Shown here one piece after another: positions 53,667 to 61,837 of a stretch of 64,000 nt of DNA. Under the pieces are notes generated by a model that saw only the letters and a list, made by a program, of their open reading frames with translations, was not told where the DNA came from and did not search any database. The position numbers and the translations under genes are program-made. The stretch covers positions 124,001 through 188,000 of the forward strand of contig NZ_JACCDD010000008.1 in NCBI RefSeq assembly GCF_013415115.1. Reading direction: 5' to 3'. Position 1 is the first letter of the stretch. Each line of letters begins with the position of its first letter. This DNA is from Vreelandella zhaodongensis (lineage in GTDB: Bacteria; Pseudomonadota; Gammaproteobacteria; Pseudomonadales; Halomonadaceae).

Positions 53667-54839
53667 TCATTTACTTGAAGAGAGCCCACGCATGGCGATT
53701 AATCCAAGCACTGGGCCAGGCAGTAGCCACCATATCACCCAGGGGCCTTGGCTTACCCAAAGGGCAGTGACTAGGGCAATAGACGGAATCGTTAGGCCAA
53801 AGCCAATGGCATTCATCATGGCTAGTGCCGCGCCGAGGCGCTCAGGTGGGGCGGCGGCTGACGCCAGCGCGGAAAACTGCGCGGAGTCGGCAATCACGCT
53901 AATACCCCAAATTCCTAACAGGGTTAGCAGTAGCCAGGGTGAAGTGCCACCTAGTAGTGGGTAGAGCAAACAAAGCGTGCCGGAGGTCGCTAGCGCCACA
54001 ACGGCCACTCGCGCACTGCCCACTCGGCGGCTCCAGCGGCCAGCCCAAACGCAGCCAGGTAAGCCCAACGCAATCACCGCAAAACTTAGCCATGGCTGAA
54101 GGCCCGGCGCTGCGCTTAGGCGTTCCAGTTCTCTCGCAACTAAAAAAGGCACCAGCGCCCACAGGGCGTATAGCTCCCAACAGTGACCAAAGTAGCCCAG
54201 CGCCGCAGCGCGGAAGTTCTTTTGCCTGAAGGCAGCCAGCCCAGCCCAGGGGCGTCCGCCGCTGGCTGTGGCAGGCAGGTGTGGCCCCACGCCTAGTTTA
54301 AAAATCATCAGTGCGGCGAGCAGTGCCAGCGCAGAGGACAGCAACAGTGGCCACTGCCATGGCAAGTGCAGCGTTAGCCCGCGCAGTAAGTGGGGCGAGG
54401 CAATGCCCAGCGTCAGCATGCCGACCAACCAGCCCAGCGCCGCGCCTGCGTTGTTGGGTGTCCAGCTCACCACCAATTTCATGCCGAGCGGATAAATACC
54501 GGCAAGACACAGCCCGACCAAAAAGCGTGCTGCTACCGCTAAGCTGACGCTGTCGGCCACGCCAATAAACGCGGCGTTAATCAGCGCGCCTGCTACCGCA
54601 GAGATAGCGAACAAGTGACAAGCACGAACGCGGTCGGCAAGGCCGGTGGTGGCAATTAACAGCGTGCCGGTAATAAAACCTGCTTGCACCGCAATGGTGA
54701 GCAGCCCCAGGTCACTTTCACTCAAACCAACGGCCTGTTGAAGCGCAAGCCCAACGCCGTTAACGCTGAACCACAGTGAAGTGCCAAACAGCTGGGCAAT
54801 GACAATCGTGGCGAGCGGGTGACGGCTAAGCACGTTCAC
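53667..54839 (-). CDS. Major facilitator superfamily transporter
   Basis: A 390-residue inner-membrane protein with about twelve hydrophobic helices. The N-terminal FGTSLWFSVNGVG is common in a group annotated as cyanate/nitrate-type or undefined MFS carriers. A cytoplasmic loop with DRVRACH follows helix 2. Start is GTG with GGAGAC upstream. Substrate unknown. It sits 58 bases before sapC on the same strand, but a functional tie to secretion is not evident. Confidence 0.82.
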   Translation of the reverse strand: MNVLSRHPLATIVIAQLFGTSLWFSVNGVGLALQQAVGLSESDLGLLTIAVQAGFITGTLLIATTGLADRVRACHLFAISAVAGALINAAFIGVADSVSLAVAARFLVGLCLAGIYPLGMKLVVSWTPNNAGAALGWLVGMLTLGIASPHLLRGLTLHLPWQWPLLLSSALALLAALMIFKLGVGPHLPATASGGRPWAGLAAFRQKNFRAAALGYFGHCWELYALWALVPFLVARELERLSAAPGLQPWLSFAVIALGLPGCVWAGRWSRRVGSARVAVVALATSGTLCLLYPLLGGTSPWLLLTLLGIWGISVIADSAQFSALASAAAPPERLGAALAMMNAIGFGLTIPSIALVTALWVSQGPWVIWWLLPGPVLGLIAMRGLSSSK

Positions 54840-54916
54840 GTCTCCATGGGGGTGGGTAGCGCGGTAAAGTGTTGCTGATCAAAGTGAGCGGGGCACATGG
54901 TTTTCGATGAGTACCA

Positions 54917-55309
54917 TTATTCCAAATCAATGGCGGCCACCATTTTTTGTAGCGCGCGGATGCGGCTGTCTACCTTGTTCTTGTAGTCTTCTGATGTGTG
55001 GTAAGTGGAGGTGTCTTTCCAACTTTCAGCGGACAGCAACTCCTGTAAAAGCCAGCCCCTAATCATGACATAGTGTCTTGAATCCAGCGCCAGCGCTTTG
55101 ACTGCCGCGACCGAGGCTGGCTGCTCCGGCTGTTCCAGTGCTGCTTGAATGCTGATGACCTTACGACCGATTTCCAGCGCATACTGATCCTGCTCGCTTA
55201 GTCCGTTAACCCACTGAGGATCTTCTTTATTCAGGGTAAACAATGTCAGCAGGGCGGCGGTGCCGAGTATCGCTAGCAACAATGCGGTGACTGACTTCAT
55301 GTGGCGCAT
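54917..55309 (-). CDS. Small membrane-anchored protein of unknown function
   Basis: A 130-residue protein from the ATG at 55309; a Met three codons later (55300) is also possible. The N-terminus has one hydrophobic helix (VTALLLAILGTAALLTLF), followed by a soluble helical domain rich in Gln, Glu and Lys. No family recognised. The start lies one base after the metallopeptidase stop, so it is likely coupled to it and belongs to the restriction locus transcript. Confidence 0.65.
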   Translation of the reverse strand: MRHMKSVTALLLAILGTAALLTLFTLNKEDPQWVNGLSEQDQYALEIGRKVISIQAALEQPEQPASVAAVKALALDSRHYVMIRGWLLQELLSAESWKDTSTYHTSEDYKNKVDSRIRALQKMVAAIDLE

Positions 55310-55310
55310 T

Positions 55311-56021
55311 TCACCAGACCTCTGCTGCCAAAGGTAGGGCATTCAGTTCATCTCGAGCCTCGCGCCAAACGGGGTAATGTTGATCCAGTAGAGAGATAAA
55401 GCGCTCATTGTGAGTCGGCTCAATCAGGTGGACCATTTCGTGGACGATGATGTATTCCAGTAGGTCTCTGGGCTTTTTTACCAGCTCGGTATTCAGTCGG
55501 ATGTTGCCCGCTCGGTGGTTACAGCTACCCCATTTGGTTTTCATGCGCTGAAGATAGTAGCGGTTGACGGTGACTCCCAACTTCGATTCCCATCGCTGGA
55601 TCAGTGGCGGTACTGCCTCGTGGAGCAGACGTTTGTGCCACTCATGCATGACTTGAGCGCGTTTTTCAGGGCTGCTATCGGGCCGAACCCTTAGCGTGAT
55701 GCGTTTGTGGTCGAGCTTGATGTTGGGGCGGGCTTCTTTCTCTTCGACGTTCAACAAATAACGGCGGCCCCAGAGATAGTGACTCTCTCGCTTAATAAAT
55801 TTTCGGGGCGTTTCCCTATCCTGCTGCTGGAGCTTGGACTGCTGACTGCGAATCCAACCTAGTTTTGAAATTGCATAGGCGCGAGCCACCTCAAGACGTG
55901 TGTTGGTGGGGGCTACCAGCGTCACCCGGCCTTCTGGAGGATGAACGGACAGATGAGCATTGCGCACCGCTTTGCGGGTAACGGCGATATGGATGTCGCC
56001 CAGTTCGATCGTTTCGGTCAT
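55311..56021 (-). CDS. YgjP/SprT-like zinc metallopeptidase (DUF45, M48 type)
   Basis: A 236-residue cytoplasmic metalloprotease-like protein. Zinc motif HEMVH at residues 194-198, with a third His near residue 204, and the family signature KTKWGSC at 161-167. YgjP-family genes are often found next to type I restriction genes, as here, where it overlaps hsdR by 4 bases. Its role there has not been settled; control of HsdR levels by proteolysis is one idea, as ClpXP does in other systems. No signal peptide is present. Confidence 0.87.
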   Translation of the reverse strand: MTETIELGDIHIAVTRKAVRNAHLSVHPPEGRVTLVAPTNTRLEVARAYAISKLGWIRSQQSKLQQQDRETPRKFIKRESHYLWGRRYLLNVEEKEARPNIKLDHKRITLRVRPDSSPEKRAQVMHEWHKRLLHEAVPPLIQRWESKLGVTVNRYYLQRMKTKWGSCNHRAGNIRLNTELVKKPRDLLEYIIVHEMVHLIEPTHNERFISLLDQHYPVWREARDELNALPLAAEVW

Positions 56022-59000
56022 GCGTAGCCGTGCATATTTTTGATCAGGTCAAACACCGCTTCGGTGGCGTCACTGTTGCGGTTAAGGAGCGGATAGAGCA
56101 CGTTGAGCACTTGTCGCTCCTTAACCTCATCGCCCTTCCAGTGTGCGGGCACTTGCTCACGCATGGCGGCATCAAGCCGAAGTGCCAGCTGCGCCCAAGG
56201 ATCCATATACTGCGGTGGCTTTTCGGCCAGTTCCTTATCATCGACCGATTCAGGTGCCAGATGGGGCAAGTTTCTGAACAGTACCACTGCTTCAGGCTTG
56301 TCTTTCAATACGCTGGGTAACTCGTTTGACGCCTGACCTGCACTCATTTTCTTGGCCAACTCTTCGGCCCGCGTCAGAAACTCCTTGTAGGAGGCCGTTT
56401 CAGAGCGCCACTCCTCAATCAAGTCATTGAGCAGCGTCGACATTTCTTCGTAGAAGCGTGGGTCGGTCAACTGTTCGCGGATAATGGTTTTGCGCACATT
56501 GTTGATGATGCCTTCTGCCACCGCATTGTTCGAAAGCTTACCTTTGGCATTGAGCTTCTGGGCAATCGCATCATGAATACCAGTGTTTACAATCAGCTCC
56601 ACCAGCGAGTAGGAATCCACCGCGCCCATATTGCTTGCAGGATCAGCCTGAATATAGGTGTTGATGAGATGGCGCATGTCAGCTTCAAAGGGCTTGATAT
56701 CCAGCTCTTCACCGGAATGGCGTTTAATGGCGTCGCGCACTTCGCTGTAGAACGCCACTTCGTCGTTCAGCCGCTGTATGTCGCTCTCGGAATAGCCCGC
56801 TTCGTTCATGTGCTGGCTGATGTTGGCAAAAGCGCGCACAAAGCTGGTGACTGACTTGTAAAATGAAATCCGCAGCGTCTCCGTGTTGTCTAGCGCCTCG
56901 GGGTTGTAGGCCTCTCCACAGAAATAGTGGATATGCTGTTCGATATCCTTGGGGGGCGGTACCGGGTCGCAGAGGTAGTGGAGTGCCTCGCGGGCAGTGT
57001 CCAGTGTCTCACGGCCTTCTTTCAGCCAATCTTTCAGTTCGATATTGTTCTCAGCCGCACCGCCGTCATCAAGGTCCAGCTCGTCCGAGCTATAGACCGC
57101 GATGGCGTTCTGCACATCACCGAACAGCTGCTTGAAATCGACAATATGGCCATAGTCCTTGTCGTCGCCATCCAGGCGGTTCGTGCGGCAGATAGCTTGG
57201 AACAGGTTGTGATCGCGCAGTTCGTTATCCAGGTAAATATAGGTGCAGGTGGGTGCGTCAAAGCCGGTGAGTAGTTTGCTTACCACGATCAACAGTTTGC
57301 AATTTGCTGGTTCTTCCTTGAAGCGGCGTTTCAATTCATTTTCGTATTGCTGGGTGGACTGGCCATCTTTCAAGACATACTGCTTGTAGGTATCAAACTT
57401 ATAGCGCTCGCCACTGTGTTCCGATTCGCGAGAGATGGCGTTGTGGTTGGGATCGAAGGACGTGATGATGCCGCAGTATTTGCCAAAATACGTGTTGTGA
57501 AATAGTCGAAAATAATGGCAGGCATCATAGATCGAGGCTGCCACCAGCATGGCAGTGCCTCGGTGGTTGTTTAGGCGCGGCTTGCGGCTGAAATCCTCAA
57601 TGATATTGGCAATGATGCGTTCCTTACGCTCCTTGGCACTCATCAGGTGTTCCAACGTCGCCCACTTGTTGCGCAAGATCGCCTTTTGATAGTTATTCAG
57701 GTTCTTGGTGGCGTGCTCAAACCAAGCATCCACTGCTTCTTGTGAAGTTAGTCGCTGGGGCACATCCCGAGCTTCATACTTCAAATCCAAAACGACTTTA
57801 TCGGCTACCGCCTCGGGAAACTTGTAGGTGTGAATGTAGGTACCGAAGACCTCGCGAGTGGTCTGTTTATCTTTGCGCAGCAGAGGCGTACCGGTAAAGC
57901 CGATAAAAATGGCATCCGCCAGCCAGCGCTTCATCTGTTTGTTCAGGTGGCCACCCTGGGTGCGGTGGCACTCGTCCACGAATACATAAAAGCGCCCCTG
58001 AACCTGCGGTGGCTCGCCTTTAAAGTCAGATGGGTCAAACTTATGCACCAGGGCGCACAGTAGGCGGGGCGTGCTGGCGCTCAATTTCTCTACAAATTGG
58101 GCGCGGGAGTTAATGCGTGGGGAGGGCGCGTCTTCGCCCACTACGCCAGCGTTGCGCATGACGCCGACAATCTGCTGATCCAACTCGTCCCGGTCGGTCA
58201 CCACCAGAATGCGCCCCTCTGGATCATGCTCCAGTAGCCATTTGGCCAGCAGCACCATTAGTATGCTCTTACCGCTGCCCTGGGTGTGCCAGATCACGCC
58301 GCCTTCGCGCTTGGCTACCCGGGCCTGCGCTGCCTTGATCCCGAAGTACTGGTGCGGGCGCGGTACCTTTTTCTGCCCGGCATCGAATATCACGAAGTTG
58401 CGCATTACATCCAGCAACCGCTCCTTGCAGCAGAGCTGCGCCAGTGGCCGATCCAGCAGTGTACCTGGGCTAATTTCCTCTGAGCGCTCCTCGTCCTTCC
58501 ATTGAACAAAGAACTGCTCCGGGGTGCCGGTAGTGCCATAACGCAGGCCCTGGGAATCGCTGCCCGCCAACAGCAACTGCGAGGTGCTGAAAAACGCCTC
58601 GTTGAACAGCGGTTCTTGGTTAGTTATCAACTGACGAACGCCGTCAGCGGCCTCTACCGAGCTGCGCTTGAGTTCAATGACTGCCACCGCCAGGCCATTC
58701 AGGTAAAGCACAATATCCGGCCGCCGCTCATGCCCGCCCTTGAGGGTGACTTCCTCGGCCAACGCGAAATCGTTATTTTCGGGGTGCTCCCAGTCGATCA
58801 AGTGCACATCTTCATGGGGCTTACCCGGTGAAAGTAGAACTTTTACCGGGTAGCGCAGCAGGCTGTAGGTGCGCATATTGGCCTGGTAGAGCCCCACCCC
58901 AGTAACATCGGTGGCGGCTTCCAACTTTTGCAGCGCCTGTGCGATATGCGCGTCCGAGTAACCTCGCGCCTGCAGGCTGGTGCGCAGCAGCGCGGGCTCT

Positions 59001-59134
59001 ATAGCGCGGTTATTCCCCCGTTTGTTCCAGTCGCCCAGGTATTGATAGCCTAGCCCACCGTCTTTCTCAGACTGAGTAAACAGCGTTACTACGCGGTGCT
59101 GGGTTTCACTTTCTGGGCGAGGGTTTACAGCCAT
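56018..59134 (-). CDS. hsdR: Type I restriction endonuclease subunit R
   Basis: Motor and nuclease subunit of a type I restriction enzyme. The 1038 residues include an N-terminal PD-(D/E)xK nuclease (about residues 100-160, RRPDIVLYL followed by AVIELKRSS), SF2 helicase motif I TQGSGKS (about residue 287), motif II VDECHR, motif III FTGTPL and motif VI region [11 protein letters not shown] helical C-terminal region contacts the methylase. It follows the AlbA_2 gene by 3 bases. No frameshift is visible, so the enzyme looks intact. Confidence 0.95.
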   Translation of the reverse strand: MAVNPRPESETQHRVVTLFTQSEKDGGLGYQYLGDWNKRGNNRAIEPALLRTSLQARGYSDAHIAQALQKLEAATDVTGVGLYQANMRTYSLLRYPVKVLLSPGKPHEDVHLIDWEHPENNDFALAEEVTLKGGHERRPDIVLYLNGLAVAVIELKRSSVEAADGVRQLITNQEPLFNEAFFSTSQLLLAGSDSQGLRYGTTGTPEQFFVQWKDEERSEEISPGTLLDRPLAQLCCKERLLDVMRNFVIFDAGQKKVPRPHQYFGIKAAQARVAKREGGVIWHTQGSGKSILMVLLAKWLLEHDPEGRILVVTDRDELDQQIVGVMRNAGVVGEDAPSPRINSRAQFVEKLSASTPRLLCALVHKFDPSDFKGEPPQVQGRFYVFVDECHRTQGGHLNKQMKRWLADAIFIGFTGTPLLRKDKQTTREVFGTYIHTYKFPEAVADKVVLDLKYEARDVPQRLTSQEAVDAWFEHATKNLNNYQKAILRNKWATLEHLMSAKERKERIIANIIEDFSRKPRLNNHRGTAMLVAASIYDACHYFRLFHNTYFGKYCGIITSFDPNHNAISRESEHSGERYKFDTYKQYVLKDGQSTQQYENELKRRFKEEPANCKLLIVVSKLLTGFDAPTCTYIYLDNELRDHNLFQAICRTNRLDGDDKDYGHIVDFKQLFGDVQNAIAVYSSDELDLDDGGAAENNIELKDWLKEGRETLDTAREALHYLCDPVPPPKDIEQHIHYFCGEAYNPEALDNTETLRISFYKSVTSFVRAFANISQHMNEAGYSESDIQRLNDEVAFYSEVRDAIKRHSGEELDIKPFEADMRHLINTYIQADPASNMGAVDSYSLVELIVNTGIHDAIAQKLNAKGKLSNNAVAEGIINNVRKTIIREQLTDPRFYEEMSTLLNDLIEEWRSETASYKEFLTRAEELAKKMSAGQASNELPSVLKDKPEAVVLFRNLPHLAPESVDDKELAEKPPQYMDPWAQLALRLDAAMREQVPAHWKGDEVKERQVLNVLYPLLNRNSDATEAVFDLIKNMHGYA

Positions 59135-59137
59135 GAA

Positions 59138-60598
59138 TTATCCCTTGTTGTTTTGTTGTTGAAGCCATGCTTGGCCAGCGGCCGTTAGGCGGTATTTTTG
59201 TAGGCGGCTATTAGGTTTGTCTGGGATCGTATACTCAATTAACCCCTGCTCCAGAGCCGGATCGATATAGTGCTTGCGCACATGAGTACGATCCTTGAGT
59301 TTTAGGTGTTCCCTGAGGCTAGCATTCGAGAGTTCACCCTCTTCTGCCAGCAGCCCCAGCAGCTTCTTCACTGGTGGGGTGACTGGTGGAGTGACTGGTG
59401 GAGTGACTGGTGGAGTGACTTGGTCGGTCACCTTCCCGGACCACTCTGCTTCTGGCCGCCAGATCACCGTTCTGAACTGATTTCCCGCTGGGTCGTCCAC
59501 TAGGTCAATTTGTGGCCAGGCTTCCAGCGCGCGAGGGATACCGCTGCCCATGCCGCGATAAGGCAGGATGTGAGAAGCATGTTCAGTGAGCGTGGGGTTG
59601 CGGCGGATGGTCTTTCCCCGGCTAATGTCGTCGGGGCTCAGGCTGTCCGGTAGGTGGCCAGGGCTGACGATCTCCACGCGGTCGGTAAAGACCATCAAGC
59701 GGACGGAGGCACTGGTGAAGTAGTCCCGGTGGATCAAGGCATTGACCAGCAGCTCTTCCAGAGCCGTTTCGGGAATTTCCAGCTCGCCTAGGGTGTTGAA
59801 GCTCCGTCCGTGCTGTACATGGTGCAGGTTGCGTTTGATAAAGGCGAAAGCACCTCGGAACTGCTCCAGTAGGGTGCCCTTGATATCTTCACTATCCAGG
59901 TAGCGGGTATCGTGAAGCGCGGTGCTGGGGAAGGCCACCGCCTTTACCTCAAAGGCGGGACGCCAACGCTGCGGATTTCGACCAAACAGCATCAGCCCCG
60001 CCAGATTCAGCTCCTGTCCATCGCCCAGCCCCAGGTTCTGCAGCAACTGCTCCCGTGTGAGGCCTGAAAACTCGCTGTTCTCGCCATAGCGACGATTAAA
60101 GTAGATGGTAAAAGCTTTGTCGTCGATATCATCGGTGGAAGTGCCCGCCACTGGCACCACATCAGCGTAAACCAGCCCGGAACGCTGGAACATGCGTTGC
60201 AGCTCTTCTCGGGAGGTCACATGCCGCTTATCAGAGCCTTGTTTCACCCAGATGCGGCCTTGATTATCGAGATACGGTTTGGCTAAGCCATCAGGCACCT
60301 CCATCGCTATCACGATGCCCTGATCCGTCTGCACATTCTCGGTAAGTGGATGCACGGGTGGGCGCACATGCTGGGAAGCGGCGTTGCCCAGCAACTGGTT
60401 CAATCGCCGAACCGCCGAGTCATCCAGCCCCGCAATCGAGCCGTCATCATTAACGCCCAGAAACAGCCAGCCACCGCCACTGTTGGCAAAGGCAGCCAGT
60501 TCAGCAGCAAGGCCATCCGCGTTGGTGGCATCGCGTTTGAACTGGTGGCGGCTGTCTTCGCCGCGGGAGAGAGTGCTCAGCAGTTCGGTTTGATCCAT
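59138..60598 (-). CDS. AlbA_2/schlafen-type ATP-binding regulator in the restriction locus
   Basis: A 486-residue protein. The N-terminal AlbA_2 domain (about residues 10-135) has HQFKRDATNADGLAAELAAF and NSGGGWLFLGVNDDGSIAGL, the putative nucleotide/nucleic-acid site of schlafen-like proteins (COG2865). A GHKL-like middle region has ALEELLVNALIHRDYF and VEIVSPGHLPDSL. A linker with repeated Val-Thr-Pro-Pro units (about residues 393-410) leads to a winged-helix C-terminus (KDRTHVRKHYIDPALEQGLI). Such genes occur inside type I loci between hsdS and hsdR; function is likely regulatory but unproven. Confidence 0.85.
   Translation of the reverse strand: MDQTELLSTLSRGEDSRHQFKRDATNADGLAAELAAFANSGGGWLFLGVNDDGSIAGLDDSAVRRLNQLLGNAASQHVRPPVHPLTENVQTDQGIVIAMEVPDGLAKPYLDNQGRIWVKQGSDKRHVTSREELQRMFQRSGLVYADVVPVAGTSTDDIDDKAFTIYFNRRYGENSEFSGLTREQLLQNLGLGDGQELNLAGLMLFGRNPQRWRPAFEVKAVAFPSTALHDTRYLDSEDIKGTLLEQFRGAFAFIKRNLHHVQHGRSFNTLGELEIPETALEELLVNALIHRDYFTSASVRLMVFTDRVEIVSPGHLPDSLSPDDISRGKTIRRNPTLTEHASHILPYRGMGSGIPRALEAWPQIDLVDDPAGNQFRTVIWRPEAEWSGKVTDQVTPPVTPPVTPPVTPPVKKLLGLLAEEGELSNASLREHLKLKDRTHVRKHYIDPALEQGLIEYTIPDKPNSRLQKYRLTAAGQAWLQQQNNKG
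59370..59422. repeat. 12-bp in-frame tandem repeat
   Basis: GTGACTGGTGGA occurs three times in perfect tandem (59379-59414), flanked by partial copies (59370-59378 and 59415-59422). On the minus strand it encodes repeated Val-Thr-Pro-Pro. A 12-base unit does not shift the frame, so copy number would vary linker length, not switch the gene off. Confidence 0.9.
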
Positions 60599-60652
60599 TA
60601 TTTTACTTCCAGCTTAGTCACATATTGCTTCCCCACACCCGGTAAAGCGCTT

Positions 60653-61837
60653 TTAGACACCGGAGTTTACCAAACGAGTCCGGCCGGTCAGAAGTTCTTG
60701 CATCATGGCTTGTTTGATGGCGGCCGTTTTGGCGCGGCGTTGTTCTATAGACTTAATTTCAGCGTCTAGGTCGGATAGGACTGAAGAAATAGCTCGCTGT
60801 TCCAAAGGCTGAGGGCAGGTAATTTCGATATTTTCAATTGTCCGCGCACTCAAGCTGGGAACGCCGGATGCTTCGTTGTATTGAAGCCAGTCAATCATCA
60901 AAAATTGGTAGTAGAGGTACTTCGCGTCGTTATCTTCCTCAATAACAGAATAGAATAAAGTATCAACTGACCAAAAAGGCGTGTCCATATACCTCGGTTT
61001 ATTAATCGTCCCCTTTCGCCCAATCAATACTGATGGCCGGTTATACAAGGCGTGCTTCGAGGTGCCGATTATTCCACTGGTTGCCAGAATAGGAAATTGG
61101 CCGTCATTCACTTCGACCTCGTGCTGATTTCTTCCATGACAAATTGTTAGCAACTCACCAATACGCTTGGTTTCCCACTCCCCCTCAAACCCTGGTATGC
61201 GGGTTTGGCCGGTGAGGAGTTGCTGCATGGTGGCTTTTTTGATATCGCGTTTTTTGGCGATTAGCCTGTCCAGTTCTTCCTGCAGGGCGTCTACGTCGCT
61301 TAGAGCGGTGGCGATGGCGCGTTGTTCCTGGATCGGCGGCAGAGCGATCTGCATTCCGGCGATCATCTCCATGCGAACCGAATCAACAGAAGATTTTGCC
61401 GTCATAGCCATTATGCGGTCGTAGAATCGTGTACTGAACTGAGAAAAAAAATATCTTCCATCAAGTTGAGTTGAGAAGCCACTGATTCGGTAAACTCGTT
61501 GATGTACGTCAAACTTTCCATTTACATAGTGAAAAATCTTACCTGTTCCAACTCCATCGCCGGCAGTAAGTACTGCTTCGCCGTCATATGAATAGCTGTT
61601 GATATGTTCAACTTTCTGAGATCTCACAAAAAACGGGTAAGCTCCATCCTCCAAGCGGTCTTGCGCATTCCTTGAGCCGGTTTTGATTGAAGCATGTTCG
61701 TCAATACGAGCAATACCCCAATCCTCCGGAATCATCCCAACCTCGGTCTGCTTATACCCGGCAGGTACTGCAGGCTTAGCCGCTGTGAAGCCATACTTCG
61801 GCGATGCTTCTTGAACGTCCGTTGCTTCGCTGCTCAT
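60653..61837 (-). CDS. hsdS: Type I restriction specificity subunit S
   Basis: A 394-residue DNA-recognition subunit. The ATG at 61837 overlaps the hsdM stop as ATGA. Two target-recognition domains lie at about residues 45-180 and 240-360, each followed by a conserved helical segment: ALPPIQEQRAIATALSDVD with LLTGQTRI, then PQPLEQRAISSVLSDLD with LLTGRTRL. The two half-repeats are the usual internal duplication. The recognition-domain DNA (about 60850-61150 and 61370-61700) looks more AT-rich than its surroundings, as expected from exchange. The recognised sequence cannot be told by eye. Confidence 0.93.
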   Translation of the reverse strand: MSSEATDVQEASPKYGFTAAKPAVPAGYKQTEVGMIPEDWGIARIDEHASIKTGSRNAQDRLEDGAYPFFVRSQKVEHINSYSYDGEAVLTAGDGVGTGKIFHYVNGKFDVHQRVYRISGFSTQLDGRYFFSQFSTRFYDRIMAMTAKSSVDSVRMEMIAGMQIALPPIQEQRAIATALSDVDALQEELDRLIAKKRDIKKATMQQLLTGQTRIPGFEGEWETKRIGELLTICHGRNQHEVEVNDGQFPILATSGIIGTSKHALYNRPSVLIGRKGTINKPRYMDTPFWSVDTLFYSVIEEDNDAKYLYYQFLMIDWLQYNEASGVPSLSARTIENIEITCPQPLEQRAISSVLSDLDAEIKSIEQRRAKTAAIKQAMMQELLTGRTRLVNSGV

